64,000 nucleotides of DNA from Shimazuella alba (GCF_009831235.1 NZ_WUUL01000009.1:62001-126000); one strand, 5' to 3'; counted from the first letter of the stretch, positions 38,835-48,222 are shown. The notes: generated by a model from the letters alone, not told the origin. Translations and numbers: made by a program.

Positions 38835-39393
38835 CTATGATATGATATCTTCTCTACTACACTATACATGAATCACTTGGGAATTTCAGATTTATATAAA
38901 AATAGCACAACATTCCTGGTTTTTATGTCTATTTAACCAATAGGTTATTCTCTAAGGTCTGGTAACCATTCTTGTATGAGCACACGAATATCGCCAGTGG
39001 GAAAAGATTCAAAGATATCTCTCGAATTGATTGAAAAGAATTACGTAAAAAAACAGTTTTGGATCTCATTTAAAGGATAAAAACACAATAAATCATTTAC
39101 AAATTATCCTGTTAATTCGCAGGAAAACAGAGTATATCTATTACAGGAAGCTCACACGGATTTGAAAAAACCATGAATAAAACAATTCGAAGAGCCTTAG
39201 TTACATAGTAAATAACTCATACAAAAAGAGGCTCGCTACGTCCATGTATTGATAAAACGAGAATAACTAAAAACATAACAAAGTCCACCAAATGCACAGG
39301 TGTGAGCTATTTCATACTTACCAATTTTCGATACAATAAACTCATTCCAGTCGTCACACTCCATAAGGGCGTTTCGTCCGGAAAGGTAAGACC
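38835..39393. other. intergenic region, no gene recognised
   Basis: About 560 bases. A TATAGT box preceded by TG at about 38866 on the minus strand is the likely promoter of the DUF475 gene. The remainder is AT-rich with short frames only. GGAAAGG just before 39394 is the ribosome binding site of the next, broken gene. Confidence 0.35.
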
Positions 39394-39910
39394 ATGAGTG
39401 GTGGAACATACGAAAAAATTATCTTGGCTGAGGCTGAGGCAATCCGAGAGCTCCAAAAAGCGGTAGCCAACAAGAGTACTATTAAGAATCTTAAGACTCC
39501 CTGCGTAATCAAGGAAGTTAGTTCAGAAGAGCTCCTTTCCACGGTCAGGTACTCTGCATTCGTCTCTGGGGAGTGGAAGGAACTCAATCTTAACCTTCAA
39601 GATCACCAGCTCCAACTTCTCCTCTGGGAACTGATGGAGAAGGATCGGCTATACAAGAAAATGTATGGAGGATGCTCCTTTCTCTGGTTGGTTTCTTGAA
39701 CTTGTTTGGGGCAATTTGCCTCCAATCACCCAAATGAAACCTCGTAAGGATATCTTCGGTGGTGAATTGGTCCTCCATTCCATTGACCTTGCTATGCTCG
39801 GACCTGGAGACATTGTTGTCTTGGTTGGAGAACTGATTACTGTGATCCAGTGAAAGACCGATAATCATTGGATCGTCGCTAAACGGATCCCGATGAAGCT
39901 CAATACCTAG
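39394..39910 (+). pseudogene. GC-rich gene broken by frameshift and stop, unknown
   Basis: ATG at 39394 with GGAAAGG upstream begins MSGGTYEKIILAEAEAIREL, then VKEVSSEELLSTVRYSAFVSG-like sequence. It ends early at about 39697, but after a one-base shift near 39665 the sense continues EDAPFSGWFLELVWGNLPPI, RKDIFGGELVLHSIDLAMLG and PGDIVVLVGELITVIQ. An in-frame TGA at 39851 is followed by KTDNHWIVAKRIPMKLNT and the final TAG. Together this is a gene of about 170 codons with two lesions. No family recognised. Higher in GC than its surroundings. Confidence 0.5.
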
Positions 39911-39937
39911 CGGGTAAGCTCTTCAACTGTGTGACAA

Positions 39938-39991
39938 TGTCCCTCGCACTAGATTCATTCCTCAAAGAATTCGAGTCTGGTGTGGGGGACA
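39938..39991 (+). terminator. long imperfect hairpin after the broken gene
   Basis: TGTCCCTCGCACTAGA (39938-39953) pairs with TCTGGTGTGGGGGACA (39976-39991), 13 of 16 positions complementary plus G-U pairs. It lies 27 bases past the last stop of the broken gene. The rest of 39992-40276 shows nothing recognisable. Confidence 0.45.
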
Positions 39992-40276
39992 TCGCATGTA
40001 AAGTCATTTTCCTCGTATATTGTCATCGTAAAGCAACTCACAGTTTCAGTGCCTTTGTCTATAGAATCATCGAAACAACAAAAGAAAATGGACTTCATCC
40101 TTTCGCCTAATTGACCCATTTATTTGAAGAACTTCCACAACGGAATATTCACGATTCATTCTCTTTCGATGATCTTCTCCTTTGGTCCGATGCGTTACCA
40201 GAACGGTCTCGCCTTCCAAAGGGAAAATAACAAAGCCCTGCACCTACTGACAGTTACATTTTTGTTACCCTATCTT

Positions 40277-41743
40277 CTATTCAACATGAAAGGAATAGTA
40301 TATATCCATTTTTCCCTGCGGATGTACCACTACTCTTTCAAGGAGTGTTCTAAGCGCATGATGTAAATTTTGACTATCGTTGCTCAGCACATCAAACGCT
40401 TGTTTAATATTCTCAATTCTCTCCGTTGTGTACTCCTGTCTGGACAACTCAATCTTTTCATTTTCTAGGTTGTGGATTTTCCAATCAATTTCATCACGCT
40501 TTTGCTTAAATTCTTCTTTGCTAATCAATTGTTCCAAGTGCAGGTCAATCAGCTTTGCTGCTTTGTTCTTGAGATCATCTATCTCTTTTTCAACAACAAC
40601 AAACCGATCATGTTTTTTCCCTTGGAATTGATCTTCGAAAGACAATTTCAACATGTAGCTCTTTTCTAATAACTGTTTAATCAAAAGTGCTTTTACATCG
40701 TCATATAGTATCGGACTATGATTTACACAACCAGCTTCTCCCATACGACGATACTTGCTGCATTTCATGTATCGATAGTCCTTTTTTTTCCCATTTGCAA
40801 GCAGTCTCCATGACAATAAGGGCACTATACTCGATTCACATTCACTACACTTTAGTATCCCACGAAGATCGTTCCATGGAGATATTTTCTTTTTCGTCTT
40901 GGTCAAGTTAGAATTAGCCCTCTCCCACCACTCACGACTGATAATTGGTACATGATGATCTTGAAATATGAGCCAACGACTTTCCGGATTTTGAATTTGT
41001 TTCTTTTTTCCTTCTACTTTCATTGTTGTGTATCTATTCAGCACAAAATCTCCACAATATAAACGGTTTCGAATAATCGTTTGCACCGATGTTACTTGCC
41101 ATTTCTGTATTTCTTTTGGTTTCAAGTTCAGCTGATTTAATTTGTGAGTAATTGTTTTAAATCCCAATCCTTCATTTATATACCAATCGAAAATCATTCT
41201 CACAATTTCAGCTTCATCATCCTTAATATGTAATATTCCATCTTTTCGTGTATAGCCAAATGGTATCTTTCCAATATGCTGACCACGTCTAACCTTAGCA
41301 GCTAGTGCAGATGATATACTCCCTGATAACATTCTGCTGTAGTGATCCGCAAACATGGAAGACATTTCAAAACTCATATCATTTTTTCCAGCCACATCTG
41401 AGTCATAGCCTTCTTCAATTGATATAATTCGCACATTTCGCGATAAAAAAATTTCTCGTATTTCTAACGCATCCTTCAAATCCCTAGCAAGTCTGCTGAT
41501 CGACTTGAACAACACCATATTAATTTCTTTTTTCTTTGCTTTCTCCAATAGTAGTTGAATCGCTGGTCGATCCTTAAAAATGGTTCCACTGATCCCTTCG
41601 TCCTTATACACGCTGTTTTCGTTCCATTCGTATCCCTGTCTTTCTAACCAGTTACGACATATATCGATTTGGTTTTCAACAGAGGATACTTGTTCATCTC
41701 GATCAGTAGAAACACGAACATAACATGCATATTTTTCGTTCAT
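40277..41743 (-). CDS. large serine recombinase, candidate gerE-element excisionase
   Basis: 488 residues. The N-terminal resolvase domain has YVRVSTDRDEQVSSVENQ (catalytic Ser near 12) and KSISRLARD with the expected Arg residues. The recombinase domain follows (GQHIGKIPFGYTRKDG), then a zinc ribbon (LKCSECESS...KCSKYRRMGEAGC) and a coiled-coil region (residues ~375-450). Layout and size match SpoIVCA and phage integrases. It lies 4.3 kb inside the left core of the split gerE, so it is the obvious candidate for integration and excision. The ATG follows GGGAGCATAG. I see no convincing sigma-E or sigma-K promoter just upstream. Confidence 0.93.
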   Translation of the reverse strand: MNEKYACYVRVSTDRDEQVSSVENQIDICRNWLERQGYEWNENSVYKDEGISGTIFKDRPAIQLLLEKAKKKEINMVLFKSISRLARDLKDALEIREIFLSRNVRIISIEEGYDSDVAGKNDMSFEMSSMFADHYSRMLSGSISSALAAKVRRGQHIGKIPFGYTRKDGILHIKDDEAEIVRMIFDWYINEGLGFKTITHKLNQLNLKPKEIQKWQVTSVQTIIRNRLYCGDFVLNRYTTMKVEGKKKQIQNPESRWLIFQDHHVPIISREWWERANSNLTKTKKKISPWNDLRGILKCSECESSIVPLLSWRLLANGKKKDYRYMKCSKYRRMGEAGCVNHSPILYDDVKALLIKQLLEKSYMLKLSFEDQFQGKKHDRFVVVEKEIDDLKNKAAKLIDLHLEQLISKEEFKQKRDEIDWKIHNLENEKIELSRQEYTTERIENIKQAFDVLSNDSQNLHHALRTLLERVVVHPQGKMDIYYSFHVE

Positions 41744-41962
41744 TGTTCTATGCTCCCTTTTTATTTATCTTTCAAAAACACATCATTCAAAGTCTTTCGC
41801 CATACAGTCATATCTACCACACGTTTTGCAATAAAAGTTCGAATTAGCCTCTTTTCGTACCTCAAAAATGTGGGATTTACACAAATACCATTATATGTCT
41901 CGTTGACCCTCAAACGCTGAAGGCTGATTTTGGGCCACGTAAACTTTTATTTATTCTCACAA

Positions 41963-42892
41963 TTAGTTTTTCGTAGGTGTGCTTCGAAAAGGACTTAAAA
42001 ACGACTTAGGGATTTTTGTTTCAAAACGTAGCAAGAGACCAGTTGTGGGATGTACAAACGACAAGACCTGAGCATGCAGTCCAAGTCGACCAATCAGTTT
42101 CATATGTGAACCATATTTCTTATCGCCTACTATGGAATGCCCTATATCCTGCATATGTACACGGATCTGATTTTTCCGTCCAGTGTCGAGACTCACCTTC
42201 AATAAGGAAAAGTTTTGATTGGATTTAATTACGTTGTAATGTGTCACAGCGAGTTTCCCATCATTCGAACGAGGACTTGAATATGTTTTGAAAGTTGTAG
42301 TCTCTTTCAACCAAGATGAAATAGTCCCCTCTTTTTTCTTTACCGATCCCTCAACGAGGGCAATGTACAGACGCTCCTGTACGATGTCTTTCCATGAATT
42401 TTGCATTGTTTGTTGTACATCTTTACTTTTGGCAAACATCATCACCCCAGATGTGTCCCGATCCAAACGATGCACGACAAAAATTCGGTTTTTAGGATTC
42501 CCTCTACGGACATGATCCATAAGCTGTCGATAGGCTGTTAATTCGTTCTCTTTAGAAGAAGAGACCGATAATAATCCTGCTTCCTTCTCAATTACGATGA
42601 TATCTTCATCTTCATGTAAAATAATAACTCCTGCCATGAGCGATGTATTTGTAGTCTTTACCTTACGAATAGATACCGTTTGTCCAGGTTGTAACGGATA
42701 GTTGTACTTTGTCACGGCTTGATCGTTTACCAATACTCTCCCATGACTCAATAGGGATTTAACGGAGTTCCGGCCAAGATTTGATAAAGTATTCAATAAA
42801 AAAATCAGCAACTCCGTTTGTTCTTTAACTGTGTATTGCTTGATTGGAACCTGAGTTTGATTTGTGTTGCTCTTTCTTTTTCTTTTATGCAT
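41963..42892 (-). CDS. RluA-family pseudouridine synthase with S4 domain
   Basis: 309 residues from the ATG at 42892 (AGAGG upstream); the frame can be extended to 42916. An N-terminal S4-like RNA-binding domain (LLIFLLNTLSNLGRNSVKSL, HGRVLVNDQAVTKYNYPLQPG) is followed by the RluA catalytic motif HRLDRDTSGVMMFAKS (Asp nucleophile) and GRKNQIRVHM. It isomerises uridine in RNA. Its target is unknown; a second copy on a mobile element is a curious place for a rRNA enzyme. Confidence 0.9.
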   Translation of the reverse strand: MHKRKRKSNTNQTQVPIKQYTVKEQTELLIFLLNTLSNLGRNSVKSLLSHGRVLVNDQAVTKYNYPLQPGQTVSIRKVKTTNTSLMAGVIILHEDEDIIVIEKEAGLLSVSSSKENELTAYRQLMDHVRRGNPKNRIFVVHRLDRDTSGVMMFAKSKDVQQTMQNSWKDIVQERLYIALVEGSVKKKEGTISSWLKETTTFKTYSSPRSNDGKLAVTHYNVIKSNQNFSLLKVSLDTGRKNQIRVHMQDIGHSIVGDKKYGSHMKLIGRLGLHAQVLSFVHPTTGLLLRFETKIPKSFLSPFRSTPTKN

Positions 42893-43070
42893 GTTGGTTA
42901 GCCTCTTTCTGTACAATCTGTTTCGTGATTATGAATAGTCAACACTTATAAACCTTCTTATTAACTTTGTTTGTTACTTTGCAGACAATCATTCTTCTTT
43001 CTTCTCGTTTGTTTCTTTCTTACTCCATATTTGATTAACACCAGACGCATACCTTCAGTGTTCCATTTAT

Positions 43071-43420
43071 ATGAAAAAAGTAATTCCATTGCTGTAATGC
43101 TTGCTTGTTCTCTTATTTGGCTGCTGCATTTGCTGCACCTCAACACCATCAGAAGAAAAATTCCTGTGTTACTTTGTTTGCCATATCAATTTCAAAGGGA
43201 GATCCATTCGATTCTGCTCCAATGACAGCACACTAGTAAAATAATATCGCTTTCATCTGCTAAAGTTTCCGGCGGTCATAGATCTGTACTGTATGAGAAC
43301 ATCAACTACAAAGGAGCTAAATGGATATTAAAGCCAGGGAAATACGCCAATTTCATCAAGAAAAAGCTAAGCAAGAACAGATCATGGAATGATGTAGTTT
43401 TCTCACTCTGTATTAGATAA
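43071..43420 (+). pseudogene. decayed secreted beta/gamma-crystallin-like gene
   Basis: ATG at 43071 gives MKKVIPLL and a stop, then CLLVLLFGC in the same frame, so a signal peptide is interrupted by TAA. Later frames give INFKGRS and, after another shift, GGHRSVLYENINYKGAKWIL, then KPGKYANF and KNRSWNDVVFSLCI ending at 43420. YExxNYKGxxxxLxPGxY with a final SWND motif is typical of calcium-binding beta/gamma-crystallin domains of secreted bacterial proteins. At least three lesions make it a pseudogene. Confidence 0.5.
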
Positions 43421-43430
43421 ACACAATAGT

Positions 43431-43474
43431 AAAAACCACATAACCTCTATGCACTTAGAGATCATGTGGTTTTT
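43431..43474. terminator. hairpin terminator with A/T arms
   Basis: AAAAACCACAT (43431-43441) pairs with ATGTGGTTTTT (43464-43474) and an inner CTCT/AGAG pair. The T-rich right arm suits the plus strand (crystallin-like relic) and the A-rich left arm suits the minus strand CarD-like gene. Confidence 0.7.
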
Positions 43475-43569
43475 CTTATGACAAGGTTGTGCGCTAGTCT
43501 TCAGGGTTACTTCCAATTGTTGGGGAAATCGGGGTTCGTCGTTCAGTTGCTGATTCTTCCCAATTACAT

Positions 43570-44031
43570 TTAACAGAAGCTTTTCATTTGATTTTCAGTG
43601 ATTCCTTCAATTAATCCTAGTTCACTATTCAAAAATTCATATGCATTATCCAACATTTTTTTTTCACTTGTATTAAGTGTTTTTTCTTCATTCATACGCA
43701 TTAAATCACGTATAACTTCCACACCTTCTTGCATTTCACCCGTTTTTAATTTATCCATGTTCACTTTATATCTTTGTTTCCAGGGAAGCAATCTATCTGA
43801 TTCACCATACTGGAAAATGTGTATGATGTGTGTTAATTCAATTACATCAGTAACTGGACGTATATTTGAACTTAATATTTTATCTGTAGGAATCATTACT
43901 TTCATGTTACTAATAGACATCTTCATGACATAATATTGTTGTTGCTTACCCGAGAACTCCATTCTTTCTATGGCTTTAATTATACCTGCTCCGTGCATTG
44001 GATAAACAATGTTATCGCCAATTTGAAACAA
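43570..44031 (-). CDS. CarD-family transcription regulator
   Basis: 153 residues from TTG at 44031 with GGAGGTG five bases upstream (a TTG at 44046 opens the frame but overlaps the site). The N-terminal FQIGDNIVYPMHGAGIIKAI is the CarD/TRCF RNA-polymerase-interaction fold, and the helical C-terminus (RDLMRMNEEKTLNTSEKKML) is the DNA-binding part. CarD proteins stabilise or tune open promoter complexes. A copy on the element may help its own promoters; that is inference. It is divergent from the housekeeping copy expected elsewhere in the genome. Confidence 0.85.
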   Translation of the reverse strand: MFQIGDNIVYPMHGAGIIKAIERMEFSGKQQQYYVMKMSISNMKVMIPTDKILSSNIRPVTDVIELTHIIHIFQYGESDRLLPWKQRYKVNMDKLKTGEMQEGVEVIRDLMRMNEEKTLNTSEKKMLDNAYEFLNSELGLIEGITENQMKSFC

Positions 44032-44161
44032 ATAATCCACCTCCAAATGGTAGCCTTCTTCAGTCTAACACATCTGGATTTTATTATCAAACGATTAATT
44101 TATCATAAAACAATTTACCATGTCAACGATTTTTCTTCCCCTAAGTCGACGTTTACTGGTT

Positions 44162-44500
44162 CTATGTCAATAATTCTGGATTCTCATGAATATTTCCAAT
44201 GACCTCCAGACCTGAATTCAAGTAATGATCAATCGATATTCCTCTTTTGCCCCCAATCATAAAGCAACCATTTTCAAAACTCACGATTGCATTTTTTCGA
44301 AAATCTGTTTTTATAATATCCCCTTCATAAATTTCTTTCCCATTATGATCCAATAGACCTGTATACTGCATCAACGATATATCCGTATTATTAATCAGAG
44401 CCATAACTTCGTCGATTTGAGTTAATGTGTCTGGATAGTGTATTTTACCTTCTGGGAATCGTTTATCTTTAGCGAAGACTCTAAACTTTATTTCTCTCAT
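44162..44500 (-). CDS. YopX-family phage-type protein
   Basis: 112 residues. MREIKFRVFAKDKR, then LMQYTGLLDHNGKEIYEGDI and NSGLEVIGNIHENPELL match the YopX family from SPbeta and many phages. Function unknown. It supports a prophage origin for this part of the element. Confidence 0.9.
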   Translation of the reverse strand: MREIKFRVFAKDKRFPEGKIHYPDTLTQIDEVMALINNTDISLMQYTGLLDHNGKEIYEGDIIKTDFRKNAIVSFENGCFMIGGKRGISIDHYLNSGLEVIGNIHENPELLT

Positions 44501-44559
44501 AGATTAAGAAGCCTCCACGATTATGCTTTGAGTATTTTTTAAATTCCTTGAGGACTTTA

Positions 44560-45150
44560 TAAAAAATGGTTTTCTTTAAATGGAGAAGTTTCATAAACTG
44601 AACCCCAGTTATTCCCTGTGATCTCCACTGTTTATAATTGTCCTGTAAATCTTTTTTTGCTCCTCAGAGATGGTGTCTAGATTCAACTGGAGTCGCCTTA
44701 GACGCTTACCGTTTTGCCTTAGCAACTGCAATCCCTTCTGCTTGTCACTGTCTGATTTTCTTTCGTTCCTGTTCAGCTACAAGAGATGATAGGCTAAGGA
44801 ATTGGTCTTCCTTCAAACTTCTCCATATCTCCCATCGACTTGAATTGTCGACTATCAAACAGAGCACTGTTTTCCAATACGACGATATCGGCTTTTAGAT
44901 CCCTAGTGATTTCTTTCCATTCTCTTAATAATGCCATCAATCAATGTAAATCAAGTCACGTTCTCGAATCAATCGCTTCATTGTATGATAGCTTGGACAA
45001 TGAAAGTCTTTTCCATTTTTCTTATCGATTAAATCATTCGTTCCTTTATTCCAAGGTTCAGCATCTCTCTCACTTGGCGTTCTCCGTTTTGGTCTTTGCT
45101 CGAAACCCGGATATAATCCATTTGCATAATTTTCACCTTCCAAATATTCG
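44560..45150 (-). pseudogene. serine resolvase (Tn-type), decayed
   Basis: Minus-strand frames give, in order, DYIRVSS/KDQN-like N-terminal pieces, SYHTMKRLIRERDLIYID, then LLREWKEITRDLKADIVVLE, NSALFDSRQFK, SLVAEQERKKIRQ and a stop, then AEGIAVAKAKR and SEEQKKIYRTI. This order is that of small resolvase/invertase proteins (catalytic domain, E-helix, HTH). It carries several frameshifts and lacks the LDRLGRN segment. A long-dead recombinase gene of a transposon. Confidence 0.7.
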
Positions 45151-45324
45151 CTCTTGAGTTAATTATACTTCAATTACGTCCGTAAATGTGTGTTTTAAGC
45201 ATAATAAACGTTTATAATATTGTTTTCATGTTTTTATAAACCAAAAGTGACACATGAGACCATCTATCCTTCTCTGTGAATTGCAACCATTCTCCAAAAA
45301 CCCCGAATACGTTATATAAACGAC

Positions 45325-45355
45325 AGTCTGGACAGCAAGGCTCACTGTCCAGACT
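45325..45355 (-). terminator. GC-rich hairpin plus TTTATATA, module-type terminator
   Basis: A perfect 11-bp stem AGTCTGGACAG (45325-45335) and CTGTCCAGACT (45345-45355), followed on the minus strand by GTCGTTTATATAAC. Downstream of the gene at 45381-45635. Confidence 0.7.
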
Positions 45356-45380
45356 AATTATGTCTGCTAGATTTCACATT

Positions 45381-45635
45381 TTACTGTCGCCGTGTGATGC
45401 GAAGGATCGGACCCTTATTATCTTCAATGATTTCAGGTACTCCAATCTGAACACCTTCGCGGTTATAGACCTTCCAGTCATTCACCTCGGGATTTGGATA
45501 ACCTTTCTTCACGGTAAATGTATTTTCATTCACCGCATAGGACAACTCGCGATCCGTTTCGAATCGGGAGTTGTGCTCCACAGTCCAGAAATCACGATAC
45601 GTACTCCTAAGTTCAGATCGCCTCGGCTCGGCCAT
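45381..45635 (-). CDS. small hypothetical protein (GC-rich module)
   Basis: 84 residues, basic N-terminus (MAEPRRSELRSTYRDFW) and a mostly beta-like, soluble remainder (FTVKKGYPNPEVNDWKVYNR, EDNKGPILRITRRQ). The ATG has GAGAGG 9 bases upstream and the gene ends at its own terminator. GC-richer than its neighbours. The remainder resembles a small phospholipid-scramblase-like (LURP-type) strand pattern (LSYAVNENTFTVKKG), but I cannot call this. Function unknown. Confidence 0.6.
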   Translation of the reverse strand: MAEPRRSELRSTYRDFWTVEHNSRFETDRELSYAVNENTFTVKKGYPNPEVNDWKVYNREGVQIGVPEIIEDNKGPILRITRRQ

Positions 45636-45761
45636 AATGCAAATCCTCTCGTGCAGATGACAGACTGTATTCTAGAGTCATTTAGTCTTATATCTGATTA
45701 AAACTACCTTCCTTCCATTTCTGGAATTGCCACCATTCCACCATCCTCCCGTATGTAAAAT

Positions 45762-45781
45762 AAAAAGGCGTCCTATGACGC
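45762..45781 (-). terminator. short hairpin with T-tract
   Basis: GCGTC (45768-45772) and GACGC (45777-45781), followed on the minus strand by CTTTTTATTTT. It ends the 55-residue gene at 45803-45970. Confidence 0.6.
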
Positions 45782-45802
45782 AAATCTCTAGCAAAAAAGG
45801 GG

Positions 45803-45970
45803 CTAACTATTTCCCACACGTTTTTTGGTCTCTTGAGTTATCCAACTTACAAACCTTGCAGGGTGCATATTGTTTTGTTCGAAATACGGTGCAAATGCTT
45901 CGTAAAAAGCTTGTTTGATATCTTTTGTACCGTATATTTCCTTGCCTATGCATAGTTTTGAATTCTTCAA
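45803..45970 (-). CDS. small hypothetical protein
   Basis: 55 residues from TTG at 45970, preferred because AAGGGGTG sits 5 bases upstream. Sequence MKNSKLCIGKEIYGTKDIKQ, then AFYEAFAPYFEQNN and VSWITQETKKR, all helical. No family recognised. As a short, basic, phage-like gene in the element it is a possible excision factor, but nothing in the sequence shows this. Confidence 0.5.
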   Translation of the reverse strand: MKNSKLCIGKEIYGTKDIKQAFYEAFAPYFEQNNMHPARFVSWITQETKKRVGNS

Positions 45971-46110
45971 ACTAATCACCCCTTCCATTCAATGTATGCA
46001 GACATTCAATGTAAAAAAGCATGTCTTATTTAAAATTTGCATCAGTACAAATAGAGTGAATATTATGATATATTTATACCTGCTTTATTTTGTTGAAACG
46101 ATTCAAAGTC

Positions 46111-46342
46111 CTAATTCGAGACCTGTTCCGAGTATGAATTCGAAGATATTCCATACTTCGGAGCAAACATAACAAGGATTATTAAAATGATTGCTGCAAT
46201 AACAATCAAGAAACTGGAAAGCACGTATACAAGTCCGACTACATAACCTAGCACGATCAAAAAACCTGAACAAACGATCTGATATTGAGAGCGATTTCAA
46301 TTTTCTCTTGTCCAACATTAGGAAACAGGTTGTTGTTATCAT
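46111..46342 (-). pseudogene. frameshifted small membrane protein
   Basis: ATG at 46342 follows GGGAGGTCTC and reads MITTTCFLMLDKRKLKSLSI. After a one-base shift near 46275 another frame supplies VCSGFLIVLGYVVGLVYVLS, then FLIVIAAIILIILVMFAPKYG and a stop at 46111. Two hydrophobic segments suggest a membrane protein of about 75 residues. The frame from 46357 continuing without the shift gives a cysteine-rich, unlikely product. Function unknown. Confidence 0.4.
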
Positions 46343-46889
46343 GATGAGACCTCCCATTTCGAAAGAGATTGGAAGAAATTATCCAGTTGTACAACAATCA
46401 TTTTCATCTCCCTCAAAAGAAGATCCTACACCTACACTTAGTCTATATATGTCATTGGAATTATTCGAAGGAAACCTATCTCTTGTGACAAGGAGATAAT
46501 GGTGGGTAAACCTGTAAATGAGGAAATCCCCATTAGACTTCACCTTAGTTAACACTACAAAAGAAGTACAAACATGGGTTTTGTTCTGAAGAAGCAGATG
46601 CGAAAAGAATGGGGAGTAAAAGTATTTCGTTGGCAGAAACACAGTTAATCTAGAAAAACAATGAAATTTCTAGGAGAAAAAGGAGTCAAATTCGTTCCAC
46701 TCAAAGCTTCTCTTATATACATAGTTATATCCTTTATTGCTCCGAACCTACTTGGAGGAAAAAACAGTATTACTTCACTCAGAGGTAACGGATTTGAATG
46801 AATGACTCAGACTGTTGAATTAGAAAACATCTCCATAGAAAAAGCCGGAGAAGGAATCTGTAACACTGAGCACCCTAAATACATAGGTA
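46343..46889. other. non-coding or decayed stretch
   Basis: About 550 bases with only short, broken frames on both strands (for example KKQMRKEWGVKVFRW near 46580). No terminator, repeat or recognisable protein. Probably residual DNA of the decayed mobile element. Confidence 0.3.
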
Positions 46890-47100
46890 ATAAATAACCG
46901 TTCAAAAGTGATTTTCAAAGAGTACATATCATAAATTTGCTGAATTAAATATTCTTTTATATCCTCATACAGCATTGGACTATGACTCACTCAGCCTGCT
47001 TTGCCCATGCGCATACAGTTTTAATGAAACGATCCTATCATCTTACAAATCAAGATGTCATTGTACTCTTGGCATACTATTTTCCAATCCTTATGGTAAT
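46890..47100 (-). pseudogene. fragment of a second large serine recombinase
   Basis: The minus strand reads MRMGKAG, a stop where the intact gene has Cys, then VSHSPMLYEDIKEYLIQQIY and SLKITFERLF. It aligns with RRMGEAGCVNHSPILYDDVK, then ALLIKQLLEKS and LKLSFEDQF of the recombinase at 40277-41743, so it is a paralogous relic of the zinc-ribbon/coiled-coil junction. Both ends are lost. Confidence 0.75.
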
Positions 47101-47288
47101 TTACTTAATCCCTGAATCAACGATATTTATATAGAGGTTGTTGCATATTCAATTGGAGCGAGGAGCAAAGTCACTGTGTTTTCGCGACTTCTTGATTTCT
47201 CTTGCTCACTGCTAATATCCTTTTTCCATATTTCTAAGACAGCAGGATGATACGATTTTACATTTTTTTCTTCTAATTTAATAAATTA

Positions 47289-47297
47289 TGCTATAAT
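47289..47297 (+). promoter_or_regulatory. extended -10 promoter of copy A
   Basis: TGCTATAAT (extended -10), with no good -35. Predicts a leader of about 135 nucleotides before the ATG at 47440; the leader is conserved in copy B. Confidence 0.55.
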
Positions 47298-47439
47298 TTA
47301 ATTGATTTTGTAATTGCTTTTTATTTTATTTGATTTACAATTAGATTCAAGAGGGATATGCCTTTCATTAATATAGCTTCAATTATACTTTTTTCGCTTT
47401 GCAAACGCATACATTTCAACCAACTGGGAGGTAGACAGA

Positions 47440-47847
47440 ATGAAGTTAATGAAAAAGGCCGTATTACCATTTCTTATTTCTATTTTCACACTATTGTTAC
47501 CAGTTTCATCCGCATTTGCAGATTCTGAAGGGTGGCAGTTACTGACTTGGGAAGATACACATTATAATGACACTCTTCAAAAATGGATTACCGGTGTAGA
47601 TAACGCACATGCTTCAGGATATGTAAGAATATGCAATGAATTAACCACAGGATATGATCAAATAATCACTATCAAGGAATACGATCCTGATAATGCAGAT
47701 GATGTAATAGCCTCTAATTTGTATCTTGCAGGAAATACATGTCTTTCACGTAATATTCAATCTTGGGTAGATGGAACGAATGGACAAGCCGAGATTTATG
47801 TTCAAGTGAATCATGGTGGTTATAACCCGTTCTCTATTTGGGACTGA
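47440..47847 (+). CDS. secreted protein of unknown function, copy A
   Basis: 135 residues. A Sec signal peptide (MKLMKKAVLPFLISIFTLLL, then PVSSAFA with an AFA-D cleavage site) precedes a mature protein of about 108 residues with two cysteines (RICNEL, NTCLSRN) that could form one disulfide. The mature part is tryptophan- and aspartate-rich (GWQLLTWEDTHYND, EYDPDNADDVIAS, SWVDGTNGQAEIYVQ) and predicted beta-rich. No family recognised; a coat, cell-surface or antagonistic protein are all possible. GGGAGGTAGAC gives a strong ribosome site. Confidence 0.85.
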   Translation: MKLMKKAVLPFLISIFTLLLPVSSAFADSEGWQLLTWEDTHYNDTLQKWITGVDNAHASGYVRICNELTTGYDQIITIKEYDPDNADDVIASNLYLAGNTCLSRNIQSWVDGTNGQAEIYVQVNHGGYNPFSIWD

Positions 47848-48002
47848 TCACAAAGACTTCTGTTTCTTATGAAGTGCATCCCCTAAAATAGACATTGGAA
47901 AAATCCTTTGGTGATCTTATCTGATCCTGTTAGATAAATAGTTTGGAATAAACAACAAACATTCTAATCTCTTTCTAGCACTTTCATCTTAACAAGACGA
48001 GG

Positions 48003-48036
48003 AAAAGCCGTAACCTGACGTAGGTTACGGCTTTTT
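48003..48036 (+). terminator. Rho-independent terminator after copy A
   Basis: AAAAGCCGTAACC (48003-48015) and GGTTACGGCTTTT (48023-48035), a perfect 13-bp stem running into TTTTTAG. It separates copy A from copy B. Confidence 0.85.
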
Positions 48037-48222
48037 AGTATCTAAATGTTCTCGGTGGTTCTAATTTTAATCAATTGGGACGAAGAGCAAAATTCGCTTG
48101 ATGTGTGTGTTTTCGCGTCTTCTTGATTTTCTTGCCCACTGCTATTTACTCTTTTTTTTCAATGTCTCTAAGACAGTAGAATGATAACATTTAACAATTT
48201 TTTCTTCTAATTTAATAAATTA

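Noticed and set aside
41744-41900. Sigma-E or sigma-K promoter in front of the recombinase
   Set aside because: No sequence close to the consensus in the proper orientation; a CATACAGTCAT motif lies on the wrong strand.
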